Assembly (NCBI RefSeq): GCF_950023065.1
Contig: NC_088679.1
Location: 60,760,001-60,824,000 of the forward strand
DNA: 64,000 nucleotides
Direction of reading: 5' to 3'
Origin: Planococcus citri
Taxonomy: Eukaryota; Arthropoda; Insecta; Hemiptera; Pseudococcidae
Shown: piece by piece, positions 34,159 to 46,500 of the stretch
Layout of the letters: each line of letters opens with the position of its first letter
Numbering within the stretch: position 1 is the first letter of the stretch
Translations under genes and position numbers: made by a program
The notes under the pieces: model-generated
The model's input: only the letters and a program-made list of their open reading frames with translations
Database searches by the model: none
Told to the model about the DNA's origin: nothing

Positions 34159-34995
34159 TCTCATTTGGTCCCAAACAAAACCGTGGTCCCATAAGAAACC
34201 ATGTAAAAATGCCCACTTGACAAGAGATTTGCCGGTTAAGCCGAAATGCCGGTTGATTTTTGTAAATTTGCCGTTTAATAGGCGCGCAAAAATGACAGTA
34301 AATTTGCCGTAGAAAAAACGCCGGGTTAGAAAAAGCTACTTTTTATAAAAACAGCCATTAAACAGCCGTTTTTGACCAGCGATTGGCAGAATTTTTTATT
34401 TGCCGAACTGCCGGTTCTCACAAATCAGCTGTTTTTTATTCACCGATTATAGTGCACATGCGCAATGGGTATTCACAACTTCTTTTTAAAAAATTGAATA
34501 AAAGTACGAAGTGCGGTACATGTATACCGCTTGAAAACAGAAATACTCACCTTGCAATGATAGCTGCGTGGTTAGAGCATTGGATTGTCAAGCGGGAGTC
34601 CTGGGTTCAATCCCCGCTTGAGCTGGAAATTTTTTGTAGATTTCAGGTTTTTATTCAGCGATTTAATGCATTAGGTATTTAAACAGCAGCCGATTTTTTC
34701 CTGGCGTTTTTTCAATGGTAAATTTACTGTCATATTTGAGCCGGCTTTTTCACTGGCTTTTTTTATCGTTGAATCTATTGTCAAGTGGGTGGTATGCTTG
34801 TCGTTCAAATTTCTCAATGAATAAGACACTTGTTGATAAAGAACTTATTTAAAACAAAAATTTAGACTTTCCAATATATCATATTATAAAACTAGCTTTT
34901 TTTAAACACAACATTTCAGAGAAAATTGAAACTGAAAAGTAGCAAATTTACATGCAATCTTATGGAACGCTTCCGCAGGTTGGGACCAAATGAGA
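34159..34995. mobile_element. inverted-repeat element (TCTCATTTGGTCCCAA ends) enclosing a tRNA-like sequence
   Basis: TCTCATTTGGTCCCAA at 34159-34174 is matched perfectly by its reverse complement at 34980-34995. Similarity continues inward for about 55 bases (CCATAAGA, CATGTAAA). Internal DNA repeats TTTGCCG and GCCGGTT motifs. No transposase is present. A target duplication is not clear. Confidence 0.65.
34556..34630 (+). ncRNA. tRNA-like sequence (possible SINE head or tRNA pseudogene)
   Basis: TAGCTGCGTGGTTAGAGCA resembles a tRNA A box, and GGGTTCAATCCCC about 30 bases on is a near-ideal B box. The anticodon and T-arm region does not fold as a normal tRNA. Instead TCAAGCGGG and CCCGCTTGA form a 9-bp stem. 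The spacing fits an internal RNA polymerase III promoter. Confidence 0.55.
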
Positions 34996-35652
34996 TTGTT
35001 TACGTACGCACACATACGTACGTTTTACAGCACACAAAGTTCCGCTCTAGGGGTGCACATCAACAAATTCTCTATAGGGTCGTTACTATGTAATGCTGAG
35101 GATCTGAAAGATTTTCTTTTTTAGGATGTTTATTTTGAAAAATAAAAGAAAACTGGTTCAAATGAGGGTGAAAGCACATACCAGTCTGTAGTGCTGACTT
35201 CAAAATTGTTGTGAATAACCGGTTATGCTCAGAATGGTCTAATAATTTGGAATTGTATCAACACTTCTAATAAACTGAGATCCATTAAACTTTCCGTGAA
35301 ATTCTAATCCACCTCCTACCAAATCCACTGTCGAGAGGAAATGTAGTTATGTGTAGAATGTTCCTCCATATGTACCCTATGTTGTGTCCATATCGCCGTC
35401 CATCACATTCTAATTAACTGTCTTAATCTTGAATGTCGCAAATTAAAAAATAAGTTCAAATTACCAAGACCAACTAACTACTTTACCAGACATTCTATGT
35501 GATGGCCCAGAAACCATAGTCAAGCAGACTTCTAACTCAACTGTAACCTTTTTTACCTGTTGTGCCTCTGGCCTTTGTTGCAGTAAATGGACGTTAAGTT
35601 GATGGAAAAATGTAAGAAGTACATAAGTTAATCCCTTGAAAATTTATATGTA

Positions 35653-36594
35653 GGGTAAACGCAGGTATTAATATGGGGTACATAAGTTCAAACTCTTCCT
35701 GAATGGAGAGAAATAGATGAAAAATGAAAATTTTTGCGACATTCGAAAATTCAAACATTTACCCATCCGTGATAAAAATTGTGGCCACTAAAAATCATTT
35801 TTACTATTTTTAATTTTTTTTTTGAAAAAAAAGTTCAAAATCGACGTTTTTGAAAAAGTGCAGGTAATATGGGGTACCAATAAAAACTACAATAAAATGA
35901 CTTTTAAAAAGCCAAAAAATATTTTTTTCCCAGTTTTTACATTTATGTCACACACAAACCATGGTTCCCCATGATTTTTTTCATAATTTTTTGATTTTTC
36001 AAAAAAATTGTTGAAAATTCACCAAAAAATGGCAGATAACATGAAGTATTTTGTAAAAATGAAAATGAACGAATAAAACAAACAGGAAAAATGATTTTTA
36101 TTCATCAGTTTTACACTTGTTACAATTAGTCTTTTGGTTCTGTTTTAGGCATTTTCGGTTCAGAATATGTCAAAAATCTGCGAAAAAACAAGGTACCCCA
36201 TATTACCAGCATGTGGAAATTTCAACGCCAAAAATGTTCTATTTTTTTTTCAATTCCGAAAAACGACTCACTGAAAAAGTAAATTGTGAAATAGATATGT
36301 AGTAAAATCATGGCTCTTTCCGGCACTCTACTTGAAATTTCAAAAAAAACATGATTGTATTTTTTGCGAAAATGTTCAAAAAACTTGACGTATCTGTTTT
36401 GGGGTTGCATGAAAAAGTCACCACCGACGAATAAAAAAGAGTACACGTGACCAATCGCCTCCGGGTCTGATCAGATCATCTTAGAATCATTTAAAAACAC
36501 TCTTTAAATTTTTTCCTGTTGGATAGCACCCATAGAATATGAAAAAAGCGGGTACCCCATATAACTAGCAACCCCATATTACCTGCTTTTACCC
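35653..36594. mobile_element. Tc1/mariner-like non-autonomous element with TA duplication
   Basis: The ends GGGTAAACGCAGGTA and its inverted partner TACCTGCTTTTACCC are each flanked by TA (35651-35652, 36595-36596). A GGTAATATGGGGTACC subterminal motif occurs at both ends and again internally near 35862 (direct) and 36190 (inverted). No transposase frame was found. Confidence 0.7.
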
Positions 36595-36599
36595 TACGT

Positions 36600-37434
36600 A
36601 TTTTAAGAAGCATGAAAATGATGTGCAAGAAGTTGATTTTTTCATTTTGAAACCTTGAAAGTTGAATGATATTTTTTTTTTAGAAATAAATTTCAATTTT
36701 GAAAAAGAAAAGAACATATGTTCGAGTGAAGCGAGGTGGAAAGATTTTGAAAATCTGTATTTTTAGAAGTAGAAAAACCAGGTTTTATTTCATCACATGC
36801 CCTTCTTTTGCCGGGCCCTTCAGAAAGCGAGGACCGAGGGTGAACTTCCCTCTTTACCCCTCACCCTCCCGATGGCCGTTTCCATCCAATAACAGTAACA
36901 CCCCTCTTCATCATAATGTCAGAGATGGAAAGCTAGCTGAAAGCTGAAAGTTGAAAGCTGAGGAAGTTTGAGATTTTTGAAAGCTAAAAGCTCCAGCCAA
37001 AAGCTTTATTTATTCAGGTTTCTTTCAGCTTTTTTACAAATTCATTTGGTTCAGTTTCTATTTGAGTTCTTTTTTGATTAATTTCACATTTTACTTTTCT
37101 CAAGTTTCAGTTTTCTCGTGTTTTTTTTTTCGTTGTGGTTGTGAGTTTCCATTTTCCTTTCTATTCACCTCATTCAAAAAAATTGAAAAGCTGAAAGCTG
37201 AAGGCTGAAAGCTGAAAGCTGAAAGCTGAATGGAAAAAGGTAATATTGACGAACGATTGAACGAAAACTCGAAAATTGAAAAAGAATAATAATCACATTT
37301 AATATAGTCTAAGTAGCTAATCGTGAAAAATGCATAGCTACAATGAGATTTTTTACAATAATTTTACACACAATTTGAAATAAATACAATAAATAGGCAC
37401 TTATGATAAAAAATTAAAATAATCGAGGAACTTA
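36600..37434. other. repeat-rich intergenic DNA downstream of the takeout-like gene
   Basis: Holds a hAT-like fragment (36710-36885) and two blocks of AGCTGAA-type heptamers (about 36928-37016 and 37186-37230). ATTAAA at about 37298-37303 on the minus strand could be the takeout-like gene's polyadenylation signal, about 135 bases past its stop. Confidence 0.5.
37186..37230. repeat. (AGCTGAA)n heptamer repeat
   Basis: Six near-perfect copies of AGCTGAA. A looser block of the same unit lies at 36928-37016. Confidence 0.85.
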
Positions 37435-37586
37435 TTATTTCGGGAATACTTGTTCAATCGGTACTTTTTCAAAGAATCTTTGAGCGATTTCCGAGAACGC
37501 AGATGCGAAGGCGGTTCTGAAAGCACCACGTAATTCTCCTAAAATTTCCGGCCAGTTTTCATTCAAAAATACGTTCATGTTGTCTC
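37435..37586 (-). CDS. takeout-like gene, exon 6 (terminal)
   Basis: Acceptor TTTACAG|GAGACA. It encodes DNMNVFLNENWPEILGELRG then a helix ending FFEKVPIEQVFPK, stop TAA. The N.FLNENW motif and terminal helix followed by a P.E..FP-type end are diagnostic of the family. Confidence 0.95.
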
Positions 37587-40500
37587 CTGTAAAATTACAA
37601 CAAACAATTTTATTACGTTATTAGAAGTACCCGCAGGTAGCTAAATTATATGCTAAGTTATTATCAATGTATCATACTTAGTAGGTACCTATAATACCGT
37701 TACAATCTGCTATTGTAAACGCACTAGGTATTTCCGTTTGGAAAATAATAAAAATTATCACCAACGATTATTATTCCTTCCATGTATTTACCCACAATAC
37801 TACATACGTATGTGTAATGCCAACCGACAACTAACAAATTGTTTTCCCTTTAAATTTCAGATTTGAATTTTTGTCGAGAAAATTCCAGAATACAATTTAA
37901 AAAATTGTAGCAGGAAAGAAATGAAGGAAAAAAAGGTAAGCATTTAAAATTAACTACTAAGTATCTATAGGTACCTATTCTAAGAGCAATTAAGACATTA
38001 TAGCTTCTATGTATTTTCCAAAACAACAATGCAAAAGTGGGTGGTGATCATTTCGAAACCGTTTCCGTTTTATGGTCTTTAATTTTAAGGACAATTTTAT
38101 CATTACTTGATAATCCATTAATTTGGATACGTAATCATATTCACATTGTTTACACGTGGCTATGACTCAACGTAATATATAGGTATTTTGTTATTTATGT
38201 TAGCTATAGCTACCTATAGCTGTTTCATCATAGGAAAATTTTCATCTTACCTAATGCCTTGTCTCCATTAAACAAATTTTCCATTATAATGTGTAATTTG
38301 GTGACGGAGAAATTGAAATCCATATTATCCAAACTCCAGAACGTTTCGCCATCCTTGGTGGTCTCTTTGAAATTGCACGTTGCTTCAGCTTTGAAGCCAG
38401 CTAAATATGAGAAATATTACACCAATTAATTCATTTTAAACGAGTAGATTTACACTTACTTTACTCTCATGGTCAGGGTGTCCCAGGAGTGAATGTTTGA
38501 CTGAAAATTTGAGTGCAATTGAGTACCTCTACCTATCATTTGAAAAAAAAACTTCAGGTGAACAACCTATTGGCGGTTTCAAAATCATACCTATCAATCG
38601 GAGGTAGAGTGAATTTCACATTTTTTGAACACCTCATTTTTCAAAAAATCAATCAAATTTACAGGAAGGAATTTCTTTTTGAAGATTGCAATTTGTTTGC
38701 CCAAGAAAAACCATCCTAGAAAAATCTAAAAGCGACTACTTGAAAAATAAAGAACAAGGGTTTTCCAAATTGACCTAGAAATACCTCATTTTCAACCAGC
38801 CGATAAGATTAAAAATGGCTTCAAACCGTTTCGAACAGTTCTGGAGCTTCCAGTAAATTTTTGAATGTTTAAATTTCCACAAAGTTGTGCATAATGATTG
38901 CCACTTAGGGACAGTAGGTCACATTTCCTGGATCTGTTTTTCCGAAACACCTGTTCGTAGCCCCTTCAGTTTGCAACTTGGACAAAAAATGCATTTAATC
39001 AATTTTTTCACTTTTTAATGTACTGCCTGTTTCTGTGATCAAAAAACTATTTCAGACTGTTTTTCTTCAAAAGACAGAGGTATGCTGTTTCAATTACTAA
39101 GTTGGATTAAACAATATGTTCATCTGAGGCTTTCTTTGAGGTCCTCTGTCATATCCAAAGTTTCAGTTTGGCCTTTCACTTCCTGGATCTTTCTGAGAGA
39201 AACTAAACCATTGGTTAGATACTCACATAAGGTGAATTTACTTCGTCCATCTCCTTGGATTGGCAAAACTAAAACTTTTCCGCTGACCTTGTAATGACCC
39301 TCCAAGATGACTGGAGCCGATAAGTCGAGTTTCATATTAATAGCTTTCTTACCCATGTCGACTCTGATGAAGAAAAAAACACATTCATTATGGAAGATTC
39401 AACAATGTAAACAACTCAACGAGTAAATTTCCAATAGAGTAAATTATTCTTACTTTACGTCCTTCACATCAGCGGTACCAATGTTGACAATATCTAAATC
39501 GTTGAAATCCATTTTTATGGCCACTGGTCCATGTCCTTGGTCAATGCTAAGCGTAGATATCCTTAAGGGATCGATTGGTGGTAAACCGAATCTCGGTACT
39601 CCTATAAAATAAAAAAGAAACCGGGTTAGTTAATGAATGTAGGTATAGGATTTTGGAAGAAAAGTAAAATCAGAATGAAATAAGCGAGCAACGATGACAT
39701 TTGTAAATTTTTTGTTACGAGCGATTGCGATATATAAACCTTGAAATTGGCCAGTAGTTTTTTCCATCGTGATAATCGTTTAAATTAAATTAAATCGTTA
39801 GGTAGGTAATTAATTTGATTACGCTTATTTACGAATTTGAAAACAAATTTATTTAAAAACACATACACAATATCATCTTCACTTGCAAAGTTGCAACAAA
39901 ATCAAAAGGAAATATGAATTCATCAAACTCTTCCTGTTTATCATGCCTGACAATACATTTATGTAAAAATCGAAAAGACATTTACCTATCTTATTATTTA
40001 TTTCTTTTCCTTTAATTCTACTATTTACGAATTATTTATACGAGTAGTCAACATGTTATGAAATAGTAGCGTATATTCAGTTTTATTTTTATTGTCTGCT
40101 TTAATTACGGGTGTTTACCTTTTACGGATCTGTGACTCAACTTCGAAGCGTTTCTGAAAATGGAAAATAATACGATACGAAATATCTACCTATCTGTCCA
40201 TATAGATAGACCTATCTAAGCATACGACCAGTGCAAAGTCGGTTGACGTTTGTTGCAAAGATTTTTGGTACCTAATCACGACTTCATAGCTACTTATGTG
40301 TTTGTTGGAAATTTTTCCAAGGGCGTGACAGTTGTTTTAATTTTTCTACGACGATGGTGGAAAATTAGGTATCCAAAGAAAGGAAGAGTTGTGTTTTACG
40401 TAAATAAATATTGATGCATTTCTTCCGGTTTTGTTGTTTTTATTGATTGCCAGGCCACAGGGTGGAAAATTTTCCGTATTGTTTCGATGTTTATCAAAAA

Positions 40501-43500
40501 ATGTTTGGATAGGTTTTCTTTATTTTTTTTTCTAAAAGTGACGTTTTTTTATTTCGGAATACTCGTATTTTCGATTGAATGAACACCCTCTTGATATTAG
40601 TAGCTTGACATCAATATATTTTTTTTTGAAAAGAAAATGATTAGCGTTTATTTTCGTGGAAAATCATTTCCTATCTAATTAATTTTTTGATAATTTTCGT
40701 AGAATGTGAATTTCTTTGAAAACAAACAGCTTTTTGCCTAAATTATGCTTCGTAATGTGAATTTCCTTCAAAAAGCGTAGAAATTAGGTAAAATCTGGAC
40801 TGCTATAAAAGTCGAGTTGTGGCTTATTCTCGACCTGTTTGAAGAGTTTATTCACATTTGAGTCAATTTCATTTAGAAAACAAATTCAAAAAATCAAAAA
40901 ACGATTTTTTAAAAATTTGTGCCCATCCTCCTTCCCCCCTCCCTCTGAATCCAAATTTCACCATTTCGAGTCATTGTAAAGTCTCCAGTGCGACCCTCAT
41001 TTTCTTCAGAATTTTAAAACTTTTCCAGAAGGTGTGCAAATTTCATTGGGCAGCTTAAAATCTGATTGTACATAGCTTACCCTTAACCTGATTTATAATT
41101 TTATCCACATTTAAGCCGATTTCCAGGCGAACCCTTCAGAATGTAATGGCACTGGAGGCTCCAGAATACACGAAAATGGTAAAAAAAGATATTATTTTTA
41201 GAATTAAGTTTCCTTATTATGTGTACCTAGGCCTACCAGACCTACCTATATTTTGAAAAAAAAGCATAGTCGATGGCCATGGCTTAAATCGTTGAAAATG
41301 GTCGAATTTGGATTTTCAAAAATTCGCCAAAAATCAAAATATCAATTTGGGTAGCTGAAATTATAGTTGTAGGAGTTTCAGATCTGATTCAAATCGAAGA
41401 CGAGCACCTCGTATATTTTTTTCAGTATATTTTTTCTAAAAAAAAATGAAAAAATCAAGTTTCTTTTTTAAAAATATTTTGTGTAAAGAGTAACTCAAAA
41501 ACTGGCATCTGATGATACACGTAATTGATTAAAAATGTCTATTGATTCTAATCAGCCCATAAAAGTAGGTACGTATTGTCATTGTCACAAATATTGTTTC
41601 AAAAATAGACATTTTTTTTTATTTTTCCCTATTTGTGGCCCATATATGTTGTACATTCAAATTTTAAAAACAAAAACCTTTTCTGGCGAATTTTCAAAAA
41701 TAAAGAAGATTAAGACTATAATATTTTAAAGTTATTTTAATAACTGCGTCATTCCACGTCAATTCGATCAAGAAGTGGTAAAGGGGGGAGTCAGCGATTG
41801 CCCTTTTTTAAAGGGTATTAGGGGGTGGGGGTGGGTCAAAGTTTTCAATGAACTTGAAATATCGTCCATTTCAGCAGTGGATTAATCGATAGCTGCAATA
41901 GCGCGATACCTACCAAAATGGAATTTTTTACAATAAATAGGGGTTTTGAAAGACTTTTTGGTGATATCATAAAAATCAGTGTTGTCACTTTTTTTCGTAC
42001 GAAAAATTAGCTCGAAAAGTTTCAAAACGTAGTTTTCATGCTGTTCCAACTCATGATTAAAAATTCTGAAAAAAGTATATTAAGGACAACTTTTCATGCT
42101 GAACAACATGTCAAAAAATTGGGATGGCATTATTTCGTAAATATGATTTTTTGATTTAAAACATGAATAAAAGTTTTGATTGGTGAAGTTGACCCATTTA
42201 AACCCTATTTTTACGTATCCGTTGAAAAAGTTGAAAAACCCCCTTTCACTCGATGAAACGAACTCATCACAAAAAAATCAAAATTCGAAAAAATGCAATT
42301 TTCAATGCCAAACATATTAAAAAATTTTTTAAATTGATTCAATTATCTTATTTCGACCTTTTTCTGACATATTTCATGAAAAAGTCAATAAAAATTACAC
42401 TCATTTTGAAAAAATTAAAATTTGTTTATTTTTTCAATTCACTCAGTCGTCACTTGAGACATTAAAAATTGTTCACAACATATGAGAAACCTACTTTTTG
42501 GCGGAAAAATTCACTCTCGTTACTTCGTATAATTTTCATCAATGGTTTTCATCTAAAAATCAAAATCTCCAACGCATCATTTTTTAGATCAGTACTAATT
42601 TTTTTTCAACTCATTTTCTCCGCCGCGTAAATTGAAATGAGAAATTTTATAAAATTTGAAGCTTTTCGAGATTTTGAAATGATCAATTTTATCCCTCGAT
42701 CTTCCCTTTGGAGGCTTGCTTTCAATAAAAACAGAATTGTGTGTCGGTAATTTACATAAATTTTATCTCATAACTTTTGTCCCATTTTATTACGAGTGAA
42801 AAATGGAGATCGTATGAAGAGTCGATGAATTTGAGAACAGCAGGGGTTCATAAAAAATATCCAGCTGATACTCTCATCTTCATATTCGTTTTTTTTTTTA
42901 CATTATTATGTAATGAGTAAGTATAGGTAGGTATATATGCCCTTGAAATTTAATTAGAAATGTTAATTTTATGATGTTCAGTGAAAAATTTAACGTTTGA
43001 AGCGGTAGGTAATAGAAATTCAAACCATTTTCCAAAATAATCAAATAGACAATTACCTAGATATTGACTTACGAGTGAGATAGGTTAAGTACTGAGAAAT
43101 ATGATAAGACCAACGTTTCATAGTCGAACTCTCGTTTCGGATTTTGATTCCTATAATTTTTAAAAATAAACCGGTCTTCAAAATTGAAAGACTGGGAGGT
43201 TATTAAACCCAAATTTTGAGGCCAAGCTACAAATTTCAATAATTTGATTTTCTGCGATATCATTGCTTCACTTTCGAAAATGATCTATTTCGTTATGAAA
43301 CCTTTTTCGTTCTTGGTTCTTCTTGAAAAATTGCATCAAAAAAGTGGAACAAATCCATTTCACTTTGGAAATTTCTTTGAAATAATGTTCAATTGTTTTT
43401 AGCTCTTTTAATTTTGAGGATTGCCTGTTTTGGCCAAAAAAACTTTTTTGGTTCGTCTTCAAAGGGGGGGGGAGGGGTTCCACGTTCCATATGAGCTAAG

Positions 43501-46500
43501 ATTTTTCATTTTTGAATATTTTGGGAGTATGGTTTCTTTCTTGAGCAACCTTTCAACTCATTCAGAGATAATATTTTGTCACTGTGGTTTCAAATCATGA
43601 AATACCAATCTATCTGTAGAATAAACCATTTGCACGTGTCAACAAAAAACCGCTAGCAAGACGGAATTTCGCGTTTCTGTCTACCTTACTCTAACAAAAT
43701 GCAAAAAAAAACAAACAAATCACAGGTGGATATGATTTGTTTTGTCGAGTAGATGAAAAATACCAACAATCTCTAAAGCAATGACCTGTCTGGAATTCAA
43801 CCACGAAGTTTAATTTTAGACTTAGCTCGTAATTTTTCGCCATAATTGTACAAAAATGTCGTCTCGAATCAAGGAAGAAATTTTTCACTCGTTAGGTACT
43901 CTATCTATTTATAAATTTTTATTAGTGCCTCGAGGTATAGGTACTGGATTTCGCGACTCTGCGGGTATAAATAGGTATTTCATTTCACTGGAAATATGAA
44001 CAATTGCCAAAACATTATTACGAATAATCACATGCAGATTCGAGTTTCCTAGAAATACCTACCTCACCACTTCGTTGTTCGTTCTGCACGAGTGATGGTA
44101 AAAAAAAAAAACGTTTATGAAATCCAAATACCCGCACTTGCCACCTTATCCAGTACATAAATTCATTTATTATAAGTATACCTACTTATAAAATTATTGA
44201 AATCTAGTTAAAAACTAACTACTCGTTCGCGTTTCTCATGCTCAACTCACGCTACGTTAATTACAACTATAGGTAGGTATATTTTTTACAAGAATTAAGT
44301 ATACACAATTATTGTCCTTGCCATAAAACATCATGTAATATGCTTAAAAACCTTCACAAAAAAAAAGAATTCAGTGGTTGGTGAAAAGAAGACGGATTAG
44401 TTTAAATCAGACCATTCATTAATGCGTTCAAAGCTGATCTTTCTTTACGAGTACCTATTCCAATGTCTCGATAGAGTAACCTTGATCTTGACTCATATTA
44501 GGTTCTTTGCCTCGTACGAAGGTTAATAATTAGCACCTAGACCTATACGAAACACGTATTCAATGGCACTCTTCAAATAATTTTTTCTCTCTTTCTCTAA
44601 AAATAACTTACAATCGAAGATACGTATTCTCTTTGTTCGATTACAAAATACTAAATTTTTTTCCAATTTAATCGTTGGTAATTTTGGCAGAAATTTTGAT
44701 CAAGTGTTTTATACTTTTAGCACGTCCAAATGGGGCAGAATTTTTTAATTATTTGTATAATTACGGCGCACCTTGTTTTATTTTGACGTCAATGTGTAGG
44801 TATCTTAGTACCTATTACATAATTGAGTATTCGTGACGATAAAGATACTCACGTATGATGGACTTTTCTCCTACATTTTCTGAGAAATTAATGTTATTAC
44901 GCGGAAATTATATCGTTTTTTTTTCAAATAAAAAAAAATTATTCGTCCATAGTTCCATATTACCTATTTAATTCGTAGGTTATTAAAGATAATATCATCT
45001 TAGACCATTAAAATCTGACAGATATGTTAATGAGATATAGGATAAGGATACGTTTATTAAACCAAGAAGTTGGTTTTTACTTTATAATCCTTTCTACAAC
45101 GAAATCATCACTCTTAATGCTCGTAATACATTTTTTTTCCACATTATGAATATGCATCACTATCGGTGGTGATAATAAACGAATCTTAATTGATGATTCG
45201 TTGTATGTTTTCTAATAAGAGATATTTACCTAGCGACTACCCGTAATTTTTATTTTTTTCTAATCAGATGAATCATCAAACTAGTTTTGGACAAGAAGAT
45301 GCTACGTGACAACAACTGTGTTCATTCGTATATTTTTCTTTTAATTTATGTATTGACAAACTTTGAAATGGGTTTTCCTCATTTTTTCTACACTTTTCCT
45401 AGAATAGATACCGAACTGGTTTATATTTTTGTGAGTATTTATCTTCCTAGGTTATTATAATATTTTCAATACCATCGCTGATTGATGTTTTATGGGATAT
45501 CGACAAATGTTTTTTTAATCGTTTAAAAACGTGGTGTGCTCGTATCCGGGATTATCCCTACGCACTAAGTACCTAATAATTGATTTATACTTATAAAAAT
45601 ATCGTTACCTTTTACTAATTCTGGTACAGCTTCGTTGACTGCTTTGGTTACACATTGGTCAAATTGTGGATCGCTTTGCTTGCATTGAATGAAACCTTTC
45701 GCTGTAGAAAAAAAATGAAAAAAGAATTAGATATTTATTTGCATAGTGTTTTTAAAGTGTGGAAATTATCTTATGTAAAAAAAAAAAACAAACAAACAAG
45801 TTGGTTTTTTCTTTACTTAAACATAAGTTTCCACTTTTGAAAAATTATAAGCTCTGCATCAGTTTCCAAGTTATGAAAAAAAATCACCAAAAAACGTGAT
45901 ATGTTTGAAAAAAACATTTTTTCAGCTGTTTGAAGACCTGATTCTGGAGAAAAATTTTATGTAGAGGGTTCAGATTGAGGTACTGTACCTACTCGTATTT
46001 CAAAGAAAATGCATTTTGGAATGGATACAGGAATTCGAGATATTAATCAGAAAAATTATCGAGGTTGAAAAAATGCATTACTTGGAAATTAGTAGAGTAT
46101 TTAAGTATTTATTTATGCGTATTTTTTTATTTCAAATTCTTCTAATCGATGTTGAAGTATGCAAAATCAGTCTGAGATCACATTTGAATCATTTCAGGAG
46201 AGTTTTTAATTTGGTCGACAAAAAAAGAAAATCGGTTAAATTATCTTAAAATATATTCTTTTTGGCAATTCAACCGGTTTCAAACTTTTTCTCGGAAAAT
46301 GAGGGAAAATAGAGAGTCGAAAGCACTTGAATAAATTAGATTAAAATTTTAAAAATAGATTGAGCTTAAGTAAGTACCTAATTAGCATTTTTTCCGTCGA
46401 ATGTGAATAAATGATATAATGTAATTTTTACTCGAGAGGTCTTTACTTACGTAAATACAAATTTAAGTTGAACCTTCTAATTGTGAAAAAAACACAAATC

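Larger units (their letters stand above)
38401..45608 (-). other. introns 2-4 of the takeout-like gene and their repeats
   Basis: Apart from the two exons at 39.2-39.6 kb this is non-coding. It includes copies of the CTGGAGGCTCCAGA family and a GTGGTAAAGGGGGGAGTCAG-containing segment around 41750-41850. 42.9-45.6 kb has many GTACCTA motifs. Intron 2 (39602-45608) is 6.0 kb. Confidence 0.6.

Noticed and set aside
34556..34630. Functional tRNA gene
   Set aside because: A and B boxes are present, but the anticodon arm does not pair and a 9-bp non-tRNA stem forms instead.
40119..40153. 35-nt exon-like block with CAG acceptor and AAAAG|GTAAAC donor inside the takeout-like gene
   Set aside because: Including it breaks phase with exon 2 and introduces a stop. 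Exon 2 joins exon 3 perfectly without it.
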